64,000 nt of DNA from Pseudomonas putida (GTDB lineage Bacteria; Pseudomonadota; Gammaproteobacteria; Pseudomonadales; Pseudomonadaceae): NCBI RefSeq assembly GCF_002906855.1, contig NZ_MINI01000028.1, positions 1,984,001 to 2,048,000 of the forward strand, read 5' to 3'. A model generated the notes under the pieces. It did not search any database, was not told where the DNA came from, and was given only the letters and a program-made list of their open reading frames with translations. Of this stretch, positions 56,931 through 64,000 are shown in pieces. The translations under genes were made by a program, and so were the position numbers. Every line of letters begins with the position of its first letter. The stretch's first letter is position 1.

Positions 56931-58670
56931 TTAGTGGGGGGCGTAGACCTGTTGGCCGCCGAAGTAGGTGGCCAGCACCTGGGTGTCGCCCAGTTGCTGG
57001 TCGTTCACCGCGAGCACGTCACGGTCGAGGATGACGAAGTCGGCCTGCTTGCCCGGGGCCAGCGAGCCGATCTGCTGCTCCAGGCCCAGGGCCTTGGCTG
57101 CATTGGCGGTGTAGGCATAGAGCATGGTCTGGCGGTCGAGGCGCTCATCGGCATTGAGCACGCCTTGCGCGCCCTTGCGAGTTGCCGCCTGGGCGATGGC
57201 CAGCCAAGGGCTGGGTGACGACACTGGCCAGTCGCTGGCGCCGGCGATGGTCACGCCATTTTTCTGCAGCGAATGGGCCGGGTACTGGTAACGGAACGCG
57301 GAGGCATCGACGTAGGGTTTGACCATGTCGACGGTGTAGTCGTCGCCGGCGGCCCACAGCAGCTGCATCGAGGCAATCACGTCGAGGGGCTTGAAGCGGG
57401 CGAAGTCCTGGGGGTTGACCAGCTGCAGGTGGGTGATCGAGTGATGGATGCCGCTGTTGCCGGCCTTGCGTGCCTGTTCGATGCCGTTGAGTGATTCACG
57501 CACCGCACGGTCGCCGATGGCGTGGATGTGCACCAGCCAGCCACGCTGGTCGGCAGCGCTGACCAGCTCACCGAAATGCTTCGGGTCGATCAGCAGTTCG
57601 CCAGGTTTGTGCGTGTTGTGGTACGGCTTGAGCAAGGCGGCCGACTGCGCGGGGTACTCCAGCACACCGTCGGCGAACACCTTGATGCCGGGCAGGGTCA
57701 GGTTCGGCACGCCAGCGAACTGCTTGCGCACGTTGTCGATGGTCTGCAGGTCGGCGGGGGTGCTTTTCGGGTTGACCACCAGCAGCGCCGCGACATGCGC
57801 GTTCAGCCCGCCCTGTTCGGCAAGGGCCTTGTAGGCTGGCAGCACGCCGACGGTCTGGTCGGTGGGTTTGATATCGAACAGCGCCTCGCCAGGCATGCTG
57901 TTGGCGGCAGGGTCCATCCAGGCGGTGATGCCCAGGCTGTTGTTGAACTGCACGGCGGCCTGTGCCCCCTTGAGCAGGGTGGCGGCATCGGCCTTGGGCA
58001 GGACGCTGGCGACCCGGTCCCAGCCGGCATCGACCAGAAAGCCGTTGGGCTGGCCGTCTTCGAAGGTGCCGATGGTGTCCTTTTCCTGCTTGCTCAGGGT
58101 GGCCAGCAATGCCTTGTCGATACCGGCGCGCTTGAGCATGGCCGGGTTGGCCCAGGCGGTGTGGTAGTCCTCGCCGATGAACACGATGGGCGTGGAGGCC
58201 CACTCGCCTTGGCCGAAGCGCTCGTTCAGCGCCTTGGCCTGGGCCCAGTAGGCCGAGCTGACCCCCAGGACCTGCAACACCTCGCCGTTGCGCGCTCGCC
58301 CGTCATCACGCCAGCCGCGCAGGCGAGCTTCGAACGCATCCAGCGGCGCCGCCTCGCCGCCCATGTCGGCGCCACTGAGTTGCAGGCCGCCGAAGATGGC
58401 GTGGGAGTGGGTGTCGATCAGGCCCGGAGTGACGCGCTTGCCTTGCAGGTCGATGACTTGGGTCTGTGGGTCAGCGAGTGCCCGCGCCTGGGCGTCGGTG
58501 CCCACGGCGACAATCTTGCCGCCTTCGATGGCGATGGCCTGGGCCTGCGGGTTGTTGCGGTCGGCGGTGAAGATCTTGCCGTTGACCAGCACCAGGTCAG
58601 CAGCAGCCAATGCGTGCCCCGAGGCAAAAGCCACGGCCAGCGCCAGCAAACCAGGTAGACATCTCGACAT
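56931..58670 (-). CDS. Exported amidohydrolase (YtcJ-like)
   Basis: Metal-dependent hydrolase of 579 residues with a signal peptide (residues 1-23, ending ALAAA). The metal motif is His88-x-His90 in GLIDTHSHAIFGG; further ligands are in WLVHIHAIGDRAV and GASDWPVSSPSPW. ATG 58670 follows GAGGC. It is 105 bases from the divergent LysR gene. Substrates of this family include cyclic amides and formamides; none is evident here. Confidence 0.87.
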   Translation of the reverse strand: MSRCLPGLLALAVAFASGHALAAADLVLVNGKIFTADRNNPQAQAIAIEGGKIVAVGTDAQARALADPQTQVIDLQGKRVTPGLIDTHSHAIFGGLQLSGADMGGEAAPLDAFEARLRGWRDDGRARNGEVLQVLGVSSAYWAQAKALNERFGQGEWASTPIVFIGEDYHTAWANPAMLKRAGIDKALLATLSKQEKDTIGTFEDGQPNGFLVDAGWDRVASVLPKADAATLLKGAQAAVQFNNSLGITAWMDPAANSMPGEALFDIKPTDQTVGVLPAYKALAEQGGLNAHVAALLVVNPKSTPADLQTIDNVRKQFAGVPNLTLPGIKVFADGVLEYPAQSAALLKPYHNTHKPGELLIDPKHFGELVSAADQRGWLVHIHAIGDRAVRESLNGIEQARKAGNSGIHHSITHLQLVNPQDFARFKPLDVIASMQLLWAAGDDYTVDMVKPYVDASAFRYQYPAHSLQKNGVTIAGASDWPVSSPSPWLAIAQAATRKGAQGVLNADERLDRQTMLYAYTANAAKALGLEQQIGSLAPGKQADFVILDRDVLAVNDQQLGDTQVLATYFGGQQVYAPH

Positions 58671-58775
58671 GTGTAGCCTCTTGTATTTATTGGTGTGAGG
58701 CGAGCCTACCCAGCCCAGACTTGGCATAGAATCGCCAGAACGCTAAAAAGCCTTTTGCCATTCAGGAAAAACCGC

Positions 58776-59681
58776 ATGGACACCTTGGGTGCGATTTCGA
58801 TGTTCGTCGCCACGGCCGAGCACGGCAGCTTCAGCCGCGCGGCCGAGGCGCTGGGCAAGACGCCTTCGGCCCTGACCAAGGCGGTCACGCACCTGGAGCG
58901 CGAGCTTAGCAGCCAGTTGTTCGAGCGCAGTACGCGGCGCATCGTGCTGACCGAAGCGGGCCGGCTGTACCTGGAAACCGCCCGGCAGGTGCTGAAGAGC
59001 CTGCATGAGGCCGGTCAAGAGATCAGCCAGTTGCAGGGGGTGTCTGGCACCTTGCGCCTGACCGCGCCACTGGCGTTTGGCCGGGCGTTCCTGGCCGACG
59101 CCTGCGCTGGCTTCATGCGCGACTACCCGCAGATCCAGCTGCGGGTAGAGTTGTCCGACACCTTCGTCGACCTGATCGAAGCCGGTTACGACCTGGCGCT
59201 GCGCGAAGGGCACAGCGACCTGCCGGGCCTGATTGCCCGGATCATCGGCAAGAACCGTATCTTTCTCTGTGCCAGCCCTGAATACCTCGAACGCAACCCG
59301 CTGCCGGTGACGGCGCACAGCATCGGCCAGCACCAGTGGCTCAAGTACATTCACCCAGCGCTGGATGCCAAGTTTTGGTGGATGCACTGCGAAGGCGTAC
59401 GCATGCGCCTGCCGTACCCGCAGCGGGTGCGGCTGGAAAGCGACAACTACGACTTGCTGCTGCGCAATGCGCTGGCAGGGCACGGTATCCTGCACACCCC
59501 GGAGTGGAGCGTGCGCCGCTACCTGCAGGAGGGGCGGCTGGTGCGGGTGATGGAGCACTGCGTGATCGAGCCGGATGCGTTCGGTGAAGACATCCTGGCG
59601 GTCTACCCCAGCCACCGGCGCGCCAGCGGCAAGGTGCTGGCGTTCATCGACTACCTGCAGGGGTACCTGCAGCGGTTGTGA
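58776..59681 (+). CDS. LysR-family transcriptional regulator
   Basis: Protein of 301 residues of the CrgA/AaeR-like branch. The HTH is MFVATAEHGSFSRAAEALGK and then TPSALTKAVTHLERELSSQL. ATG 58776 follows CAGGAAAAACC. It is divergent from the amidohydrolase gene and likely regulates it. Confidence 0.9.
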   Translation: MDTLGAISMFVATAEHGSFSRAAEALGKTPSALTKAVTHLERELSSQLFERSTRRIVLTEAGRLYLETARQVLKSLHEAGQEISQLQGVSGTLRLTAPLAFGRAFLADACAGFMRDYPQIQLRVELSDTFVDLIEAGYDLALREGHSDLPGLIARIIGKNRIFLCASPEYLERNPLPVTAHSIGQHQWLKYIHPALDAKFWWMHCEGVRMRLPYPQRVRLESDNYDLLLRNALAGHGILHTPEWSVRRYLQEGRLVRVMEHCVIEPDAFGEDILAVYPSHRRASGKVLAFIDYLQGYLQRL

Positions 59682-59684
59682 GGC

Positions 59685-60407
59685 TCAGCCGATCGGGTCC
59701 TGGCCGAGCACCTTGCTCAACGCTACCCGTGCATCCTCGAGTTGCACCAGCGAAGCATGCCGGGCACCGAGGGCGTCACCGTTCTGGATGGCAGTGAGGA
59801 TCGCCTTGTGCCGCGGCAGCGCCAGCTCGTCGAAGTTGGGGCGCTGGTTGGAATAGCGCACCGACTCGCGCAGGGCCAGCGAAAGCATGTTGCACAGGTA
59901 GGCGAGCAGGTCGTTGTGAGTGGCGTCGGCGATGCGCGCGTGGAAGTCCAGGTCCGGTTGCAGGCGCTCTTCGTGCGTGCGTGCGGCTTCCATGCGCTGG
60001 TAGGCTTCGCTGATCGAGGCGACATCGTCGGCGCTGGCGTTGGTGGCGGCCAGTGCGGCGGCAGCGGGTTCGATGACCCAGCGTACGCTGGACAGGGTGT
60101 TGAAGAATTCCTGCTGTGGCGTGGCCTGCATCAGCCAGTGCAGCACGTCGGGGTCGAGCATGTGCCAGTCGTGGCGCGGGCGCACCTGGGTGCCGACACG
60201 TGGGCGGGCTTCGATCAGGCCCTTGGCGGTGAGGGCGCGCATCGCTTCACGAAACACCGGCCGGCTGATCGCATAGGCCTCGCACAAGCTGGCTTCGGCG
60301 GGCAGTTTCTGCCCCGGTTGGAGCTGGCCGGATACGATCTGCAGGCCGAGGTCCTGAACCAGGGTGGCATGCATGCTCTTGCGCGTGGTGGGCTGGCGGT
60401 AGTTCAT
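59685..60407 (-). CDS. GntR-family regulator with FCD domain
   Basis: Protein of 240 residues. The winged HTH is near residues 20-75 (GQKLPAEASLCEAYAISRPV and FREAMRALTAKGLIE); the FCD domain follows with Asp/His ligands such as DLDFHARIADATHN. It is encoded downstream of the dehydratase on the same strand with a REP-like palindrome between. It probably represses the sugar-acid genes through the inverted sites at 62258 and 62328. Its end is three bases from the convergent LysR gene. Confidence 0.9.
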   Translation of the reverse strand: MNYRQPTTRKSMHATLVQDLGLQIVSGQLQPGQKLPAEASLCEAYAISRPVFREAMRALTAKGLIEARPRVGTQVRPRHDWHMLDPDVLHWLMQATPQQEFFNTLSSVRWVIEPAAAALAATNASADDVASISEAYQRMEAARTHEERLQPDLDFHARIADATHNDLLAYLCNMLSLALRESVRYSNQRPNFDELALPRHKAILTAIQNGDALGARHASLVQLEDARVALSKVLGQDPIG

Positions 60408-60465
60408 GTGCGGTGCTGGCGGTCCATCGGAGCGGGGTGGTGATCATAGCATCACTGAACCTGTG

Positions 60466-60509
60466 CCGGCCTCTTCGCGGGTTCCAGCCGCGAAGGGGCC
60501 TGTGCAGCT
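60466..60509. repeat. REP-like palindrome of P. putida type
   Basis: The sequence CCGGCCTCTTCGCGGG with its near-complement CCGCGAAGGGGCC forms a 13-bp imperfect stem. The first half matches the widespread P. putida REP element. It sits between the dehydratase and GntR genes and may end transcription or stabilise mRNA. Confidence 0.7.
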
Positions 60510-62243
60510 TCAATGGGAGTGCTTAGGCACCGCAGAACCCCGGCAGCCGACCAGGAAATCGAAGTCGCAGCCTTCATCGGCCTGCATCACATGGTCGATG
60601 TACAACTTCGCATAGCCCCCGCTGATCAACTGCTGCGGCGCCTGCAGATCTGCCAGGCGGCCGGCCAGTTCCTCATCGGTGATATCCAGGTGCAGGCGGC
60701 CTTCATGGCAGTCAAGTTCGATCCAGTCGCCTTCGCGTACCGCCGCCAATGGCCCGCCCGCCGCAGCCTCCGGGGCCACGTGCAGCACCACGGTGCCATA
60801 CGCCGTGCCACTCATGCGCGCGTCGGAGATGCGCACCATGTCGGTCACGCCCTGGGCCAGCAGCTTGGCGGGCAGGCCCATGTTGCCCACTTCGGCCATG
60901 CCCGGGTAACCCTTCGGGCCGCAGTGCTTCATCACCAGTACCGAACTTGCGTCGACCTCCAGCTCCGGGTCGTTGATGCGCGCCTTGTAGTCCTCGAAGT
61001 GCTCGAACACCACTGCGCGGCCACGGTGGCGCATCAACTCGGGGGTCGCCGCCGATGGCTTGAGCACCGCGCCCTTGGGCGCGAGGTTGCCGCGCAGGAT
61101 GCAGATGCCGCCATCGGCCACCAGCGGCTTGTCGATCGGGCGGATGACCTCTTCGTCATACAGCGGTGCGCTCTGGCAGTTGTCCCACAGGCTCTTGCCG
61201 TTGGCGGTCAGCGCGCTGGGGTTGGGCAGCAGGTTGTGTTCGCCGAGGCGACGGATCACCGCAGGCAGGCCGCCAGCGTAGTAGAACTCTTCCATCAGGA
61301 AGCGCCCGGACGGCTGCAGGTCGACCAGGGTCGGCGTGCCGCGGCCGACGCGGGTCCAGTCTTCCAGTTGCAGGTCGACGCCGATGCGGCCAGCGATGGC
61401 CTTGAGGTGGATCACCGCGTTGGTCGAGCCACCGATGGCGGCATTGACGCGGATGGCATTCTCGAAAGCTTCGCGGGTGAGAATCTTCGACAGGCGCAGG
61501 TCTTCATTGACCATCTCGACGATGCGCATGCCCGACAGGTGAGCGAGCACATAACGGCGCGAGTCCACCGCCGGGATCGCCGCGTTGTGCGGCAGCGAAG
61601 TGCCCAGGGCTTCGGCCATGCAGGCCATGGTCGAGGCGGTACCCATGGTGTTGCAGGTGCCCGCCGAGCGCGACATGCCGGCTTCGGCCGAAAGGAACTC
61701 GTTAAGGTCGATCTGCCCGGCTTTGTAGGCCTCATGCATCTGCCAGACGATGGTGCCGGCGCCGATGTCGCGGCCCTTGTGCTTGCCGTTGAGCATCGGC
61801 CCGCCGGTGACCACGATCGCCGGCACGTCGCAGCTGGCAGCGCCCATCAACAGGGCCGGGGTGGTCTTGTCGCAGCCGGTGAGCAGCACCACGGCGTCCA
61901 CCGGGTTGCCGCGGATGGCTTCTTCCACGTCCATGCTCGCCAGGTTGCGGGTGAGCATGGCGGTGGGGCGCAGGTTTGACTCGCCGCTGGAGAACACCGG
62001 GACCTCCACCGGGAAGCCGCCGGCCTCCAGCACGCCTTTCTTCACATGCTCGGCGATCTTGCGAAAGTGCGCGTTGCACGGGGTCAGCTCAGACCAGGTG
62101 TTGCAGATGCCGATGATCGGCTTGCCCTGAAACTCATGGTCAGGAATGCCCTGGTTCTTCATCCAGCTGCGGTACATGAAGCCGTTCTTGTCGGCGGTGC
62201 CGAACCATTGGGCGGAGCGCAGGGGGCGTTTGCTATCAGACAT
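60510..62243 (-). CDS. IlvD/Edd-family sugar-acid dehydratase
   Basis: Iron-sulfur dehydratase of 577 residues. Cysteines in LTGCDKTTPALLMGA and SRSAGTCNTMGTAST are the cluster ligands, and KHCGPKGYPGM is near the C-terminal part. It belongs to the branch that dehydrates aldonic acids such as L-arabonate, D-xylonate or related acids to 2-keto-3-deoxy acids, rather than to IlvD itself. ATG 62243 follows AAGGTG. It is divergent from the MFS gene. Confidence 0.9.
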   Translation of the reverse strand: MSDSKRPLRSAQWFGTADKNGFMYRSWMKNQGIPDHEFQGKPIIGICNTWSELTPCNAHFRKIAEHVKKGVLEAGGFPVEVPVFSSGESNLRPTAMLTRNLASMDVEEAIRGNPVDAVVLLTGCDKTTPALLMGAASCDVPAIVVTGGPMLNGKHKGRDIGAGTIVWQMHEAYKAGQIDLNEFLSAEAGMSRSAGTCNTMGTASTMACMAEALGTSLPHNAAIPAVDSRRYVLAHLSGMRIVEMVNEDLRLSKILTREAFENAIRVNAAIGGSTNAVIHLKAIAGRIGVDLQLEDWTRVGRGTPTLVDLQPSGRFLMEEFYYAGGLPAVIRRLGEHNLLPNPSALTANGKSLWDNCQSAPLYDEEVIRPIDKPLVADGGICILRGNLAPKGAVLKPSAATPELMRHRGRAVVFEHFEDYKARINDPELEVDASSVLVMKHCGPKGYPGMAEVGNMGLPAKLLAQGVTDMVRISDARMSGTAYGTVVLHVAPEAAAGGPLAAVREGDWIELDCHEGRLHLDITDEELAGRLADLQAPQQLISGGYAKLYIDHVMQADEGCDFDFLVGCRGSAVPKHSH

Positions 62244-62257
62244 GACGGGCACCTTAT

Positions 62258-62271
62258 TAGTATTACTATTT
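62258..62271. promoter_or_regulatory. Operator-like site 1 (TAGTATTACTATTT)
   Basis: This 14-base sequence is the exact reverse complement of site 2. It lies 15 bases upstream of the dehydratase start, overlapping its promoter region. The core is near-palindromic (AGTATTACT). Confidence 0.7.
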
Positions 62272-62327
62272 GTCGTTATGCATCGACTCTATCGCTAAAA
62301 ATGCGCCATGTGAAGGGTTGTTGTTTT

Positions 62328-62341
62328 AAATAGTAATACTA
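62328..62341. promoter_or_regulatory. Operator-like site 2 (AAATAGTAATACTA)
   Basis: Exact reverse complement of site 1, 87 bases upstream of the MFS start at 62428. The two sites face each other across the divergent promoters, as expected for a looped or dual GntR/FCD repressor operator. Confidence 0.7.
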
Positions 62342-62427
62342 TATGATCCTTCCACCGCGCCGGAGGTCTGCCCACAAAACCCCGGCCATGTGCTGTCCCC
62401 ATTACAAGAACAATCGGAGACCTCGCC

Positions 62428-63750
62428 ATGATCCAGGAGCAGCGGCTCGTCCGCCTGATCACGCTGAAACTCATCCCCTTTCTGGTCCTGCTTTACCTGG
62501 TGGCCTACGTCGATCGTTCGGCGGTGGGTTTTGCCAAGCTGCACATGGGGGCCGACATCGGCCTCGGAGATGCGGCCTACGGCCTCGGTGCCGGGCTGTT
62601 CTTCATCGGTTACTTCCTGTGCGAAGTTCCCAGCAACCTATTGCTCGACCGCTTCGGCGCCCGGCGCTGGTTCGCCCGCATCCTGCTGACCTGGGGGGCG
62701 ATCACTATCGGCATGGCATTCATCACCGGGCCAAACGGCTTCTATGTGATGCGTTTTCTGCTGGGGGCGGCGGAGGCGGGGTTCTTCCCCGGCGTGCTGT
62801 ACTACATCACCCAGTGGTACCCGGTGCGCCATCGCGGCAAGATCCTTGGATTCTTCATCCTGTCGCAACCGCTGGCGATGCTGGTCACCGGGCCGCTGTC
62901 GGGCGCCTTGCTGGGCCTGGATGGCAACCTCGGCCTGCACGGCTGGCAGTGGCTGTTCATCTGCATCGGTACCCCGGCGGTGCTGTTGGCCTGGCCCACC
63001 CTGCGCCTGCTGCCGGACGGCCCGGACAAGGTGCGCTGGCTGGACGATGCCCAGCGCAGCTGGCTCAAGAAGCAGCTGGCCGAAGACCAGCGCGAGTTCG
63101 GCCAGACTCGCCACGGCAACCCGCTGCATGCCCTGAAGGATGGCCGGGTGCTGCTGTTGGCGCTGTTCTACCTGCCGGTAACCTTGAGCATCTATGGCTT
63201 GGGCCTGTGGCTGCCGACGCTGATCCACCAGTTCGGTGGCAGCGACCTGGTGACCGGTTTCGTCTCGGCGGTGCCGTACCTGTTCGGCATCATCGGCCTG
63301 CTGATCATCCCGCGCAGCTCCGACCGCCTCAACGATCGCTACGGCCACCTGGGTCTGCTGTATGCCCTGGGCGCCCTGGGCCTGTTCCTCAGCGCCTGGC
63401 TGACGGTGCCGGCGTTGCAGTTGGCCGCGTTGTGCCTGGTGGCCTTCGCGCTGTTCTCCTGCACGGCGATCTTCTGGACCTTGCCCGGGCGCTTCTTCTC
63501 CGGTGCCAGTGCGGCGGCAGGCATCGCCCTGATCAACTCGATCGGCAACCTCGGCGGCTACCTTGGCCCGTTCGGCATCGGCGCGCTCAAGGAACATACC
63601 GGCCAGCTGTCCTCGGGCCTGTACTTCCTGGCCGGAGTGATGGTGTTCGGGCTGGTGCTGACCGGCGTCGTCTACAACCGCCTTGAGCGCCGCCAGCGCC
63701 AGGCATCCGTGAACATTGCAACCGACAAGCGAGCACAAGCATGCGACTGA
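62428..63750 (+). CDS. MFS transporter of the ACS (sugar-acid) family
   Basis: Inner-membrane transporter of 440 residues with twelve segments. The family motif is DRSAVGFAKLHMGADIGL near the start and SNLLLDRFGARRWFARI in loop 2-3. It probably imports an aldonate, aldarate or similar acid. ATG 62428 has CGGAGA nine bases upstream. Its last 10 bases overlap the GguC-like gene. Confidence 0.9.
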   Translation: MIQEQRLVRLITLKLIPFLVLLYLVAYVDRSAVGFAKLHMGADIGLGDAAYGLGAGLFFIGYFLCEVPSNLLLDRFGARRWFARILLTWGAITIGMAFITGPNGFYVMRFLLGAAEAGFFPGVLYYITQWYPVRHRGKILGFFILSQPLAMLVTGPLSGALLGLDGNLGLHGWQWLFICIGTPAVLLAWPTLRLLPDGPDKVRWLDDAQRSWLKKQLAEDQREFGQTRHGNPLHALKDGRVLLLALFYLPVTLSIYGLGLWLPTLIHQFGGSDLVTGFVSAVPYLFGIIGLLIIPRSSDRLNDRYGHLGLLYALGALGLFLSAWLTVPALQLAALCLVAFALFSCTAIFWTLPGRFFSGASAAAGIALINSIGNLGGYLGPFGIGALKEHTGQLSSGLYFLAGVMVFGLVLTGVVYNRLERRQRQASVNIATDKRAQACD

Positions 63751-64000
63751 TCCAATTCGAAACCGCCCCCGGCCAGCGCCGGGTCGGCGTGGTGGAAGGC
63801 GAGCGCGCCCTGGAAATCCGCGGCGTCAGCAGTACCCGTGAACTGGCCCTGCAGGCCATCGCCGCTGGCCGCGACATGGTCAGCCAGGTGCAGGCCGCAG
63901 GCCTGGGCGAGGGCCATGACTACCTGGCGCTGCTGGCCGAAGGCCGGGTGCTGCCACCGCTGGACCACGAAGACCCAGCGCACTGCCTGGTCACCGGCAC
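63741..64000 (+). CDS. GguC/FAH-family protein, 3' end beyond window
   Basis: The first 86 codons read MRLIQFETAPGQRRVGVVEG, a start typical of the AraD1/GguC group of fumarylacetoacetase-fold proteins. Members act on 2-keto-3-deoxy-pentonates or hexonates, the product of the dehydratase encoded at 60510. It overlaps the MFS stop by 10 bases. The catalytic core lies outside the window. Confidence 0.8.
   Translation, partial: MRLIQFETAPGQRRVGVVEGERALEIRGVSSTRELALQAIAAGRDMVSQVQAAGLGEGHDYLALLAEGRVLPPLDHEDPAHCLVTG

Overview
The window reads as a chromosomal segment of a Pseudomonas of the P. putida group. The evidence is dense GC-rich coding, a 3-oxoadipate CoA-transferase pair (pcaIJ) with a recognisable PcaR operator, several FNR/ANR-family regulators with ANR boxes, and a REP-like palindrome of the P. 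putida type. I see no rRNA, tRNA, CRISPR array, transposase or prophage gene.

Region 1 (1-16 kb) is a low-oxygen/stress island. After a cut-off gluconate permease gene come two FNR-type regulators, four tandem-domain universal stress proteins, two GNAT acetyltransferases, a beta-CASP metallo-beta-lactamase, a small membrane protein, a reductase-like protein, an accessory FtsH with an apparent frameshift, a YeeE/YedE pair and a His/Lys-rich exported protein. Near-perfect ANR boxes (TTGAT-N4-ATCAA) sit in most of the intergenic gaps, so the genes probably form one oxygen-responsive regulon. Two eroded genes lie in it: a chromate transporter remnant and an alcohol dehydrogenase remnant.

Region 2 (15.9-22.9 kb) is a tightly overlapping operon: T_hemolysin-family protein, AMP-dependent ligase, haem-oxygenase-like diiron protein, short-chain dehydrogenase, exported TPR-like protein, OmpR-type response regulator and QseC/PmrB-type kinase, followed by a cytochrome b561. 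Matching 11-bp-period direct repeats precede both the operon and the b561 gene, which suggests that the encoded response regulator controls both. The gene set looks like an uncharacterised acyl-modifying pathway and is the best candidate here for an undescribed system.

Region 3 (22.9-29.8 kb) holds pcaIJ, a LysR regulator, and a hutXWV-like ABC uptake operon that ends in a histidine ammonia-lyase homologue lacking the Ala-Ser-Gly triad that makes the MIO cofactor.

Region 4 (29.8-43.6 kb) holds a beta-oxidation set (thiolase, bifunctional FadB-like enzyme, acyl-CoA dehydrogenase), a MalT-type LuxR regulator broken by an early stop codon, a histidine phosphatase fragment without its catalytic N-terminus, an MFS/DsbA/YeiH operon, an AraC regulator and a small hydrolase.

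Region 5 (43.7-54.6 kb) is a DUF1302-DUF1329-YCF48-RND export module followed by an acyl-CoA ligase, a beta-keto acid cleavage enzyme and a second AraC regulator with an apparent frameshift. The module is flanked by the two related AraC genes.

Region 6 (54.6-64 kb) holds a TauD-type dioxygenase, a PACE efflux protein, a TorF-family protein, an exported amidohydrolase opposite a LysR gene, and a sugar-acid catabolic locus: GntR-FCD regulator, IlvD/Edd dehydratase, MFS transporter and a cut-off GguC/FAH-type gene. An inverted pair of operator-like sites lies between the divergent dehydratase and transporter genes.
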